Positions 1 through 7,508 of a DNA stretch of 64,000 nt are shown here, piece after piece. Each line of letters opens with the position of its first letter. Position 1 is the stretch's first letter. The DNA comes from BJGV01 sp964194745. Lineage in GTDB: Bacteria > Pseudomonadota > Gammaproteobacteria > Burkholderiales > Nitrosomonadaceae. A program made the translations under genes and the position numbers. The notes below the pieces were generated by a model that saw only the letters and a list, made by a program, of their open reading frames with translations, did not search any database and was not told the DNA's origin. The DNA is taken from the NCBI GenBank assembly GCA_965248035.1, contig OZ252054.1, positions 1,922,001 through 1,986,000 on the forward strand, in the 5' to 3' direction.

Positions 1-1
1 A

Positions 2-424
2 CCATGGGTAAGTGATTTTGAAGTGCTACAGAAGTCCGGCAAGAATGCCCTTAAAGTTTCCAGTGATGGAAACATCGAATCAGAAACGAACAGACGTAAA
101 CTGCCCGGAAAATCTCTCGACTTCAGATGGAGAACCGGGGGCAAGACATTTTACGCTATGCATAAATATACACAGGAAGGCGGGGGAAACCAGGACAGTC
201 AGTACAAGGAAATGGCAGAGCTGATGAAACGCTTTTTGCAGTGTCAAAATCGTGATGTTGTTTTGTTGATTATAGTAGACGGAGCGTACTACGAAGAACG
301 CGATCGTCAACGAATCACAGAGTTGAGAAAGAACCAGAGGGAAACACCGCCAAAGAGCTATGTTTTTCCCCTAGGTGAAATTCCTGAATTATTGGAACAG
401 TACACAGGGGGCAGTCATGAATAA
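2..424 (+). CDS. Putative type II restriction endonuclease, C-terminal part (cut by window edge)
   Basis: This is the last 140 codons of the same gene as the intact 30282-30974 copy, read in frame from the window edge to TAA at 422-424. It includes the presumed catalytic stretch with LDF and HKYTQ and the hydrophobic strand VVLLIIVDG. The first 90 codons are off the window, so whether this copy is complete cannot be judged. The stop overlaps the start of the next small gene. Function is inferred from its position after a DNA methyltransferase gene in the intact copy. Confidence 0.6.
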   Translation, partial: PWVSDFEVLQKSGKNALKVSSDGNIESETNRRKLPGKSLDFRWRTGGKTFYAMHKYTQEGGGNQDSQYKEMAELMKRFLQCQNRDVVLLIIVDGAYYEERDRQRITELRKNQRETPPKSYVFPLGEIPELLEQYTGGSHE

Positions 425-581
425 AAGAGAAATCAAAACGCCGGAGAGAGTCATAGATATGCCGCAACAGAATAAGTATCAACCATCCAAAGCTGAAAAT
501 GAACAGATAGTGAATATGCCCGGAGTAAGTAGAAAAACTGTTCGAAAGGCGATTTTCAGACCTATAAGAAGCATAGGATAG
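417..581 (+). CDS. Small YQPSKAE-motif protein, transposon copy A
   Basis: This 54-aa protein starts at ATG 417, overlapping the endonuclease stop by 8 bases, and ends 6 bases before the terminal inverted repeat. It has YQPSKAENE at residues 21-29 and a basic C-terminal part (SRKTVRKAIFRPIR). The third transposon has a 57-aa protein in the same last position with YQPSKAELE, although the R-M genes before it are different. I do not know a function. Its constant place next to the right end suggests a role tied to the element. A longer in-frame reading from upstream (375) is possible but would overlap the endonuclease. Confidence 0.6.
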   Translation: MNKREIKTPERVIDMPQQNKYQPSKAENEQIVNMPGVSRKTVRKAIFRPIRSIG

Positions 582-587
582 CTGGAT

Positions 588-612
588 TTTGTGACTAATG
601 TATATAATTCCC
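588..612 (+). repeat. Right terminal inverted repeat, copy A
   Basis: The 25-base end begins TTTGTGACTAATG and finishes with TATAATTCCC. It is identical to the right end of copy B at 31138-31162 and is the inverse of the left end at 28332-28356 except for the outermost base. Confidence 0.9.
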
Positions 613-685
613 CTTTTTTTGGTCCATAGTTTGCGTAGAGATGTGCTGCACTTGCGTTTGCGACAAGAATCCACGTAATACTCAT
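613..685 (-). pseudogene. Host-attachment-type protein, N-terminal fragment cut by transposon
   Basis: From ATG at 685 the minus strand reads MSITWILVANASAAHLYAN followed by YGPKK, then runs into the transposon right end. This opening (WILVANASxAxLY) is typical of the host-attachment protein family (PF10116-type) found in many proteobacteria. A strong ribosome site (GGAGGG) sits 7 bases before the start. Only about 24 codons remain here; the rest, if still present, would lie beyond the transposon outside the window. Insertion at the A/T-rich GGACCAAAAAAAG stretch disrupts the gene. Confidence 0.7.
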
Positions 686-855
686 AGTATGCCCTCCATG
701 AAATTATTGTGCGGTGATATGGGTATAGAAAACACCCTTACTATCAGCATATTACTGCTACAATTAAGTGGACAGTAAATTCCTTACAAAAATACACTGA
801 GAAATGGACATCATTGAATTTACTAAAATTTTCGAAATTCCTTAAACTTGTCAAT

Positions 856-1527
856 TTGAAAATTCTTGCATTCGATACCTCCTCCGAATACTGTTCGATT
901 GCGCTTTGGATAGATGGAGAAATTCTGAGCCGAAGGGTTTTTGCGGGACAGCGGCATTCCGAACTTCTTCTACCAATGTTGCAAGAATTACTAGCGCGGG
1001 CTGGATTGATGCTGGTGCAATTGGATGGTATCGCTTTCGGTGCTGGGCCCGGATCATTTACGGGATTGCGTATTGCTTGTGGGGTGGCACAGGGACTGGC
1101 TTTCGGTTCAAATCTACCAGTAATAGGTATCTCCACTCTGGAAGCATTGGCACAGCAAGCTAGTAAAAATAGAGTGATTACAGCGATCGATGCCCACATG
1201 GGCGAGATTTATCATGCTGCTTATGTTAAATCTGCGGACGATTGGCAACCGGTGAGCATACCAACTCTTTGCTTGCCACATCGTGCGCCGTTAGTACCAG
1301 GAGATAATTGGGTTGGTTGTGGCAGTGGCTTTGGTACATATGGCGAAGACTTGCGTAGTCATTACGGTAGTTGCATCACTCGTATCGAAAGTGGCCTTAA
1401 ACCCCACGCTCGGGAGATGACACAATTGGCTAAACAAGGTTTTGCGAAGGGACTTGGAGTTGACCCGGTTGATGCTACTCTAATTTATATCCGAAACAAG
1501 GTGGCTTTAAAGGAAAGCGAAAGATGA
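856..1527 (+). CDS. tsaB: tRNA threonylcarbamoyladenosine biosynthesis protein TsaB
   Basis: TsaB is the non-catalytic partner of TsaD and TsaE in forming t6A37 on ANN-decoding tRNAs in the cytoplasm. The protein begins LKILAFDTSSEYCSIALW and has the ASKHA-fold elements FGAGPGSFTGLRIACGVAQGLA and IDAHMGEIYHA. At 223 aa from TTG 856 it has the usual family length. An in-frame TTG at 814 would add 14 residues that do not look like TsaB, so 856 is preferred; both starts are non-ATG. Its stop overlaps the rimI start (ATGA). Confidence 0.93.
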   Translation: MKILAFDTSSEYCSIALWIDGEILSRRVFAGQRHSELLLPMLQELLARAGLMLVQLDGIAFGAGPGSFTGLRIACGVAQGLAFGSNLPVIGISTLEALAQQASKNRVITAIDAHMGEIYHAAYVKSADDWQPVSIPTLCLPHRAPLVPGDNWVGCGSGFGTYGEDLRSHYGSCITRIESGLKPHAREMTQLAKQGFAKGLGVDPVDATLIYIRNKVALKESER

Positions 1528-1985
1528 GTGCCCAATTAAAGGAAATGCCAAGAATCAGGCAAATGCTCGTGACAGATTTAGATGAGGTTATAGTCATTGA
1601 ACAGGAAGTTTTTCTTTTTCCTTGGACACGAGGCAATTTCGGAGATTCGATAAGTTCCGGCTACCATTGCTATGTATTAGAGTTAGCCAGCCATATTTTT
1701 GGTTACGGCGTGATGACAATTGGTCCAGATGAGGCTCATATACTTACGCTTAGCGTTGCAGCAGGATGGCAACGAGAAGGGTGGGGAGAGAAATTATTGC
1801 AGCACTTTATTTGTCTTGCCAAAGTACATCACGCACGATCTGTATTTCTAGAGGTACGTAAATCCAATTTTGGCGCTGCCAGGTTGTATGAGCGAATAGG
1901 TTTTAGACGGTGTGCAACTCGCACAGGCTATTATCCTGCGATGGGTGGGCGCGAGGATGCTATTGTTATGGAATTGACTCTATGA
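1524..1985 (+). CDS. rimI: Ribosomal protein S18-alanine N-acetyltransferase RimI
   Basis: This 153-aa GNAT acetyltransferase acetylates the N-terminal alanine of ribosomal protein S18 in E. coli. Visible motifs are the acetyl-CoA loop region (AAGWQREGWGEKLL, a slightly altered Q/RxxGxG/A), FLEVRKSNFGAARLYERIGF, and the C-terminal DAIVMELTL. The loop reads QREGWG, as expected. It overlaps tsaB by 4 bases and is overlapped by the glycosylase gene by 4 bases, so the three genes are translationally coupled. The tsaB-rimI pairing is common in proteobacteria. Confidence 0.92.
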   Translation: MSAQLKEMPRIRQMLVTDLDEVIVIEQEVFLFPWTRGNFGDSISSGYHCYVLELASHIFGYGVMTIGPDEAHILTLSVAAGWQREGWGEKLLQHFICLAKVHHARSVFLEVRKSNFGAARLYERIGFRRCATRTGYYPAMGGREDAIVMELTL

Positions 1986-2683
1986 GTGCTAGACGCGAAG
2001 ATATTCTCAAGGAATTGGGATTAATTCCGTTGTGGCGCACTAGAGAGAATTATCAGGTGAGCCATATGTCAAAGGCACCAAGCCCGCCTGTTGACGCAAC
2101 GAATGACAGGCGTTTACAAATTCTACATTTGGATTGGGCTCAGCTCAAGGCAAGCGTGGCCAGATGTACCGCCTGTTCATTATGCCAGGCCCGCACCAAG
2201 ACAGTGTTTGGCGTTGGTCAAGAGAATGCCGATTGGTTATGTGTAGGTGAGGCACCGGGTGTAGAAGAGGATGTTAAGGGCGAGCCTTTCGTTGGTCCGG
2301 CCGGAAAATTGTTGGACAACATGCTTGGGGCAATTAATCTGAAGCGTGATAAGAATATTTATATTACTAATATTGTCAAATGTCGTCCTCCTGGTAACAG
2401 AAATCCATGCCCTAGTGAAGCGCAACAATGTGAGCCCTATCTTACAAGGCAAATTGAATTGATTAAGCCAAAACTTATAATTGCACTGGGAAAAGTTGCG
2501 GCACAAAACCTTTTGAATACTGGCGCTACCATTGCCAGCTTGCGTGGTAAGTTGCATGAGTATTCGGGTATTCCTTTAATTGTCACATATCATCCAGCCT
2601 ATCTGTTGCGTATACAGCCTGACAAAGCAAAGGTATGGGAAGATTTATGTTTTGCCAGAAATACCATGCAGGCAATGTTGTAG
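1982..2683 (+). CDS. Family 4 uracil-DNA glycosylase
   Basis: This 233-aa protein removes uracil from DNA and starts base excision repair. It has the four-cysteine iron-sulfur cluster pattern (CTACSLC early, then C in VKCRPPGNRNP and CEPYL), the catalytic-loop GEAPGVEEDVKGEPFVGPAG, the TNIVKCRPPGNRNP strand and the HPAYLLR motif. All are hallmarks of the Thermus/Archaeoglobus-type family 4 enzymes. The start at ATG 1982 (ATGA overlap with rimI) is chosen over an upstream in-frame start inside rimI. The N-terminal 60 residues before the cysteines are variable, as in many betaproteobacterial homologues (phage DNA polymerase-related domain). Confidence 0.92.
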   Translation: MSARREDILKELGLIPLWRTRENYQVSHMSKAPSPPVDATNDRRLQILHLDWAQLKASVARCTACSLCQARTKTVFGVGQENADWLCVGEAPGVEEDVKGEPFVGPAGKLLDNMLGAINLKRDKNIYITNIVKCRPPGNRNPCPSEAQQCEPYLTRQIELIKPKLIIALGKVAAQNLLNTGATIASLRGKLHEYSGIPLIVTYHPAYLLRIQPDKAKVWEDLCFARNTMQAML

Positions 2684-2724
2684 AATCATTCTTCTAGCAG
2701 ACTAGTGATTTTATAGTGGCATCC

Positions 2725-4032
2725 TCAAGGCTTTTTATGTGCTCCTATTAGATGTAGAGAATCTTCCTTGCTTTGGTTGAGCAAGTGCCACCGGCGTATC
2801 AGAGTCATAGTTACTGCCACGAATAGACCGAACATTATTATGACGGAGTAAACGTGCACTTCAAAACTTACCAACAAAGCATACATCGTCAACATGACGA
2901 GAATGCTCAAGTTTTCATTAAAGTTTTGTACTGCGATAGAGTGGCCTGCACCCATCAGAATATGCCCACGATGTTGTAGCAGAGCGTTCATTGGTACCAC
3001 GAAAAATCCAGCCAGTCCACCAATCAGCATAAGTAAAACGATTGCGATCCACAGGTCGTGTACTACTATCATAGCCATTACTACGACACCCATAGCGATA
3101 CCAAGGGGGATCACTCTGACTGATTGTCTTAAGGATACGAACCGTGCAGCCATCACAGCACCTATCGCAATACCTACAGCGACTACGCCCTGTAGTTGAG
3201 CTGCTTTGTTTAGCGGATAGCCGAGGGCTATTTCGGCCCATTTCAGCACGATAAATTGCAGCGTTGCACCTGCTCCCCAGAACAATGTTGTTACGGCGAG
3301 CGAAATCTGTCCTAGCTTGTCAGTCCATAGCAACTTGATGCAATGTCCGAACTCATGTATCAGGAAAATCGGATTTTTATTGATAATGCGGTGATCAACC
3401 CCAGTGTTGGGAATGTATAGATTGAAGGTGGCAGCAATGCTATAGAATACGGCAATAAGGAGAATAGATGCTTCTGCAGTGGTATCCACTCCGGTATCAA
3501 TGAAGGGAAAATCAAATCCCAGAAATATAGCGGAAACAGCTGGCGTAATTAACACGCCACCTAAAACCGTGCCAAGTATAATGGAGGTTACGGTCAGTCC
3601 CTCAATCCAACCATTGGCAACTACTAGTTTCTCCGGTGGCAGCAGCTCAGTGAGTATGCCGTATTTGGCTGGAGAGTATGCGGCAGCACCTAGCCCCACG
3701 AAAGCATATGCAGCGAGAGCGAGATGCTGATGCGAGGACAGAAAAAGCAAACCGCAACCCGTAATCTTGATGATATTACTGATAAACATCACTCTTCCCT
3801 TAGGCATGGAGTCAGCAAATGCACCGACAAAAGGAGCAAGAATCACATAGAACAATACAAAGACAAATTTGAGCATAGGGGTGAGATATGCAGGGGCATG
3901 GAGATCTATCAGTAGTGCGATAGCAATAACCAATAGCGCATTGTCTGCCAGCGACGAAAAGAATTGTGCCGCCATAATGGTATAGAAACCACGTTTCAAA
4001 CTCTTCCCCCCCCCCGAATTGTTGTTAGGCAC
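2725..4032 (-). CDS. lplT: LplT-like lysophospholipid transporter (MFS)
   Basis: This 435-aa major facilitator membrane protein resembles LplT, which flips lysophospholipids across the inner membrane for reacylation. Shared features are the N-terminal AQFFSSLADNALL, the APFVGAFADSMPKGRVM loop, and GLGAAAYSPAKYGILTELL followed by LVVANGWIEG. About 12 hydrophobic segments are visible. The usual partner acyltransferase (aas) is not adjacent. Codons 6-9 contain an uninterrupted run of ten G (4006-4015 on the plus strand as C10), giving SGGGK near the start; slippage there would shift the frame. It ends convergent to the glycosylase gene with a 41-base gap. Confidence 0.85.
   Translation of the reverse strand: MPNNNSGGGKSLKRGFYTIMAAQFFSSLADNALLVIAIALLIDLHAPAYLTPMLKFVFVLFYVILAPFVGAFADSMPKGRVMFISNIIKITGCGLLFLSSHQHLALAAYAFVGLGAAAYSPAKYGILTELLPPEKLVVANGWIEGLTVTSIILGTVLGGVLITPAVSAIFLGFDFPFIDTGVDTTAEASILLIAVFYSIAATFNLYIPNTGVDHRIINKNPIFLIHEFGHCIKLLWTDKLGQISLAVTTLFWGAGATLQFIVLKWAEIALGYPLNKAAQLQGVVAVGIAIGAVMAARFVSLRQSVRVIPLGIAMGVVVMAMIVVHDLWIAIVLLMLIGGLAGFFVVPMNALLQHRGHILMGAGHSIAVQNFNENLSILVMLTMYALLVSFEVHVYSVIIMFGLFVAVTMTLIRRWHLLNQSKEDSLHLIGAHKKP
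4006..4015 (-). repeat. G10 homopolymer tract in the lplT start region
   Basis: Ten consecutive C on the plus strand (G on the coding strand) lie about 17 bases inside the lplT reading frame. No other tract this long was noticed in the window. Such tracts are prone to slipped-strand length change and also to sequencing error. Confidence 0.9.
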
Positions 4033-4106
4033 TGAAGAATGCTACAGTATGAATTTTACTTGTATGTTGAAAGGATAAGTGGTGAATTTTTCTCAACACT
4101 GAACAA

Positions 4107-5180
4107 ATGTCGCGTCCCATCCATGCCCTGATTGATCTATCTGCGCTTGAACACAATCTTTCCGTAGTTCGTCGCCATACCCCCAGCTCACGAGTGATGG
4201 CGGTAATCAAAGCTGACGCCTACGGTCACGGATTGTTACATGCCGCCGAAGCGTTTAAGAGCGCAGATGGTTTTGCGATGCTGGAATTAGGCGCCGCAAT
4301 TCGTCTACGAGAAGCCGGTTATCGCCAGACTATCTTGTTAATTGAGGGTTTTTTTGCCATAACGGAATTGGCGTTGTTCGAGCACTACCAATTTTGTGCT
4401 GTAATTCATCACAGTGAGCAGTTAGAGATGCTACCTGCTTATAAACGACTCGGAGGACTGGATGTGTTTCTGAAGCTCAACACTGGTATGAACCGTTTAG
4501 GGTTTACTCCTGAGCAATTTCCTGCTGCACTAGAGTCACTGAAGTCCAATCCCGCTGTTGGTCAAATTACATTGATGACACATTTTGCTTGCGCTGATGA
4601 GCCCAACGGGGGGAGGGGAGTAGCAGGGCAACTACAATGTTTTAACGCTGTTACCGCAGGAAGGAATTTGCCACGCTCATTAGCCAACTCTGCAGCAATT
4701 ATACGTCACCCTGAAACACATGCCGACTGGGTGCGTCCTGGCATCATGCTCTATGGCGCATCACCATTTTCTGATACAGCTGCTAGCGAACTGGATTTAT
4801 TTCCAGCCATGACAGTATCTAGCAGAATCATCGCGGTGCAGAATCTTCGTTCGGGAGATGGGATTGGATATGGACACATTTTTCGTGCAGATCGGCCCAT
4901 GCGCGTGGGTATAGTCGCTGGTGGTTATGCAGACGGGTACCCGCGGCATGCGTCCATTGGTACACCAGTATTAGTAAACGGTAGGCGCACCCGTATTCTT
5001 GGGCATGTGTCTATGGATATGCTGCATGTGGATTTGAGTGGGATTGAGAGTGCAGGTGTGGGTAGTCCAGTAACACTTTGGGGGGAAGGAATGCCCGTAG
5101 ACGAAGTAGCACAGTCAGCTGGTACGGTCAGTTATGAGTTATTATGTTCGCTGGCACCGCGAATACGGATAGAGACGTAA
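4107..5180 (+). CDS. alr: Alanine racemase
   Basis: This 357-aa PLP enzyme interconverts L- and D-alanine for peptidoglycan. The PLP lysine is in VIKADAYGHG (about residue 34), followed by LKLNTGMNRLGF, HFACADEPN, RPGIMLYGASPF, and the second-site tyrosine region GYGHIF with MDMLHVDLSG. The fold-type III order is complete and the length is normal. It diverges from lplT with 74 bases between starts, so the two may share a promoter region. A strong stem-loop terminator follows the stop. Confidence 0.96.
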   Translation: MSRPIHALIDLSALEHNLSVVRRHTPSSRVMAVIKADAYGHGLLHAAEAFKSADGFAMLELGAAIRLREAGYRQTILLIEGFFAITELALFEHYQFCAVIHHSEQLEMLPAYKRLGGLDVFLKLNTGMNRLGFTPEQFPAALESLKSNPAVGQITLMTHFACADEPNGGRGVAGQLQCFNAVTAGRNLPRSLANSAAIIRHPETHADWVRPGIMLYGASPFSDTAASELDLFPAMTVSSRIIAVQNLRSGDGIGYGHIFRADRPMRVGIVAGGYADGYPRHASIGTPVLVNGRRTRILGHVSMDMLHVDLSGIESAGVGSPVTLWGEGMPVDEVAQSAGTVSYELLCSLAPRIRIET

Positions 5181-5195
5181 GTGGAATATGATTTG

Positions 5196-5225
5196 AAAGA
5201 AGGCGGTCAAATGACCGCCTTCTTT
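5196..5225. terminator. Bidirectional intrinsic terminator between alr and the parvulin gene
   Basis: A perfect 14-base inverted repeat (AAAGAAGGCGGTCA and its complement) with a 2-base centre lies 15 bases after the alr stop and 26 bases past the stop of the convergent ppiC-type gene. The A-rich outer ends give a T-run on either strand, so it can serve both genes. Confidence 0.93.
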
Positions 5226-5251
5226 ATCCTCAAAATTCCCGAATGTTGCTA

Positions 5252-6043
5252 CTATTCGATCTTAGCTTTACCACGTAGTTCTTCGAGATAAGCTGCAAAT
5301 TTACGCTGTAGTACACGCTGTAGAACCTTTCCTTTAACTTCCTCATAGGGTGGTATTTTGAGGGGACGTATGCCATCAAGTCGAATTACGTGCCAACCGA
5401 AAGAAGTTTTTACAGGTTGCTGGGTAATTTCACCTTTCTTCAATTTGACTAGGGCCTCAGCGAAGGGTTGTGCATAGCTCCTGGCAGAGGACCAGCCAAG
5501 TTCGCCACCTTTGTTTTTGGATCCATCGTCGGTAGATTTATCCTTAGCGAGTTGTTCAAATTTAGCGCCCTTCTTGATACTTGCAATAATGTCTTTTGCT
5601 TCTTCCTCGGTACTGACCAGAATGTGACGTGGGTTGTATTCCTGATCACCCATCGAAGCTGCAGTCACCGCCTCATATTCCTTACGTACTTCTTTTTCGG
5701 TTGGCTTATTGTGCGCTATAAAATCGGATTGAAGTGCTCTGATCAAGACAGACTGACGAGTAATCGTCATCTGGGTTGCAATATCTGGAGTTTTATCGAG
5801 TCCCTTTCTTATGGCTTCCTGAGAGAGCACTTCCTGCTTTATAAGGTCATCACGTACAGTCTTCCTTGTTTCCGGAGTATCTTTTTGACCCTGAGCAGAG
5901 AGTCCCTTCATTACTAACTCGAGACGCGAATTTGGAATGGCAACCCCATTTACCTTGGCCACAGGTGCTGCATGAGCCGTGGTAACAGCTACTAGGCCAG
6001 AAATACAGAGTACTATTAATTGCGAAAATTTCATTAAGTGCAT
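5252..6043 (-). CDS. Periplasmic parvulin-type peptidyl-prolyl isomerase
   Basis: The 263-aa protein has a signal peptide (KFSQLIVLCISGLVAVTTAHA, cleavage after AHA), a SurA-like N-terminal helical part (residues about 28-130) and one parvulin domain (about 135-235) with NPRHILVSTEEEAKDI, the GGELGW motif and FGWHVIRLDGI. It should catalyse proline isomerisation and assist outer-membrane protein folding in the periplasm. AGGAAA precedes ATG 6043; an in-frame ATG three codons later is also possible. It is first in a minus-strand order, separated from the bolA/YciI/yciB group upstream by 30 bases. Confidence 0.9.
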   Translation of the reverse strand: MHLMKFSQLIVLCISGLVAVTTAHAAPVAKVNGVAIPNSRLELVMKGLSAQGQKDTPETRKTVRDDLIKQEVLSQEAIRKGLDKTPDIATQMTITRQSVLIRALQSDFIAHNKPTEKEVRKEYEAVTAASMGDQEYNPRHILVSTEEEAKDIIASIKKGAKFEQLAKDKSTDDGSKNKGGELGWSSARSYAQPFAEALVKLKKGEITQQPVKTSFGWHVIRLDGIRPLKIPPYEEVKGKVLQRVLQRKFAAYLEELRGKAKIE

Positions 6044-6073
6044 TGGGATTTCCTTTCAGTGAATTGAATCAAA

Positions 6074-6337
6074 CTAAATTTCTTCGGGAGTATACGCCTT
6101 TATACTTAGTGCGTGAATATCCTTGTTCATCATTTCTCCCAGAGCGGCATATATCATCCTATGTCGGACCATGGTTGATTTTTCGGAAAAATCGCACGAT
6201 ACGATGGTAAGAAAAAAATGACCACCACCGTTCTTAGCCCCCTCGTGACCTTCATGTTTGGCGCTTTCATCCAGAATTTCAATTTTCTCTGGATTAAGAG
6301 CGGCAAGTTTTTGCTTGATTAATTTGATTGTGCTCAT
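6074..6337 (-). CDS. bolA: BolA family protein
   Basis: This 87-aa protein has the BolA fold pattern: KIEILDESAKHEGH, then HFFLTIVSCDFSEKSTMVRHRMIYAALGEMM and HALSIKAYTPEE. BolA proteins pair with monothiol glutaredoxins in iron-sulfur handling, and some regulate cell shape. It overlaps the YciI-like gene by 4 bases and belongs to the yciB-yciI-bolA run, a frequent betaproteobacterial order. Confidence 0.9.
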   Translation of the reverse strand: MSTIKLIKQKLAALNPEKIEILDESAKHEGHEGAKNGGGHFFLTIVSCDFSEKSTMVRHRMIYAALGEMMNKDIHALSIKAYTPEEI

Positions 6338-6639
6338 ATTGGCAAAACTTTCTTAAATGGCTTAATCGTGAGCTTCGCATACACGCCAGAAGTGTTATAT
6401 GGATCAGCCCTAGCCCAAGTGCACGCTGCTTCCAGCGACGCAAATTCTGCTACGATCAGGCTGCCAGAGAATCCAGCTGGGCCAGGATCAAAACTATCAA
6501 TCGCTGGGTATGGACCAGCCAGGATAAGGCGTCCTTCCTCCTGTAATACCTTGATGCGCTCAAGATGAGCAGAACGAGACGCCAAACGTTTTTCCAGGCT
6601 ATCTGGAATATCTTCACCATTTATCACATAAAGCATCAC
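6334..6639 (-). CDS. YciI-like protein
   Basis: This 101-aa ferredoxin-like fold protein has the family's RSAHLERI, LILAGPYPAIDSFDPGPAGFSGSLIVAEF and ADPYNTSGVYAKLTIKPF. YCII proteins are small, cytoplasmic and mostly of unknown function; a His-Asp pair has been proposed as an active site and His26 with Asp78 are candidates. It overlaps both neighbours (yciB upstream and bolA downstream) by 4 bases, showing translational coupling. Confidence 0.9.
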   Translation of the reverse strand: MMLYVINGEDIPDSLEKRLASRSAHLERIKVLQEEGRLILAGPYPAIDSFDPGPAGFSGSLIVAEFASLEAACTWARADPYNTSGVYAKLTIKPFKKVLPI

Positions 6640-7181
6640 GTGTTACTGTCCTCATTCTCCGTTATAAATTTTGCAAGCATAAGCCCCTGTAATACTAAAA
6701 ATACCAACATTAGTCCCGTTGACCCAAATAGTTTGAAATTTACCCAGGTATCTGTAGAGTAGTTAAAAGCCACATAGAGATTAATTATGCCCATTAATGC
6801 AAAGAACGTTGCCCAACTAAGATTAAGATTGCTCCATATTCCTTCTGGCAGCGAGATATTCTTTTCTAGCATGGCCCGTATCAGATTTTTCTTAAACACA
6901 GTATGCGAAACGAGTAGTGCACTAGTGAACAACCAATATAATACTGTTGGTTTCCATTTGATGAAAGTCTCGTCTTGTAGTATCAGTGTTGCGCTACCGA
7001 AAATGACAATGATTGTGAGGCTAGCCCACTGCATGTTTCCAACCTTGCGGTGACGAAACCAAGTCCAGGCGATTTGAACAAAAGTAGCAGCAATAGCTAC
7101 AGCAGTTGCAGCGAAAATGCCATAAAGCTTGAACGCGACAAAAAATAAGATGACTGGGAAAAGATCAAAAAGAAATTTCAT
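6636..7181 (-). CDS. yciB: Inner membrane septation protein YciB/IspZ
   Basis: This 181-aa protein with about five membrane segments opens MKFLFDLFPVILFFVAFKLYGIFAATAVAI and has the family motifs KWKPTVLYWLFTSALL and LNLSWATFFALMGIINLYVAF. YciB takes part in cell-envelope synthesis and septation with DcrB and YhcB in enterobacteria. It is the first gene of a coupled yciB-yciI-bolA group on the minus strand. Confidence 0.93.
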   Translation of the reverse strand: MKFLFDLFPVILFFVAFKLYGIFAATAVAIAATFVQIAWTWFRHRKVGNMQWASLTIIVIFGSATLILQDETFIKWKPTVLYWLFTSALLVSHTVFKKNLIRAMLEKNISLPEGIWSNLNLSWATFFALMGIINLYVAFNYSTDTWVNFKLFGSTGLMLVFLVLQGLMLAKFITENEDSNT

Positions 7182-7508
7182 AATTATAGAGTGGTAAAGT
7201 TTGCCATTAGTTGAACAAAGCGATTATGGTGGCTAAGCTTGGAAAAATCCATAGAACTTCTGGGTACATGTGGTTCAAACAGTTTAATGGGGTTGGGTAA
7301 ATATGTAATCCCTAGTTAGATACTTTCGTGGCGTAACAAGCTCCTAATCTAATGTGGGTAAAATGGAATTGATGCAGTACGCAAATAAAATTGCTGCGGT
7401 GTAAGCTACGCTTCTCAATCATACTTAGATTTGCAAATCTATTTTGTTCATATATAGGCGATGCACGATCGAGAAATGATCCTTATTTTTGACAAGATCA
7501 GGTTTGTA
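7182..7508. other. 327-base intergenic stretch
   Basis: This AT-rich region lies upstream of yciB and downstream of the DUF2863 gene. It should hold the yciB promoter, but no clear -35/-10 pair stands out. No RNA gene, convincing hairpin with a T-run, or small ORF with a ribosome site was seen. Confidence 0.5.

Larger units (their letters stand above)
1..612 (+). mobile_element. Right end of IS1595-type R-M transposon, copy A
   Basis: The first 612 bases appear identical to 30551-31162, the right end of the complete element further on. This part holds the 3' end of the endonuclease gene, the 54-aa small gene and the right terminal inverted repeat (588-612). The next 8 bases (613-620, CTTTTTTT) resemble the target duplication of copy B (CTTTTTAT). 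The left end lies outside the window, so a matching duplication cannot be checked. Both copies have the same orientation, making them direct repeats about 30.5 kb apart. Confidence 0.9.

Noticed and set aside
1..612. Identity of 1-612 with 30551-31162 as an assembly artefact
   Set aside because: Different flanking sequence after the end (CTTTTTTT then a truncated host-attachment gene) argues for a genuine second insertion, though raw reads would settle it.
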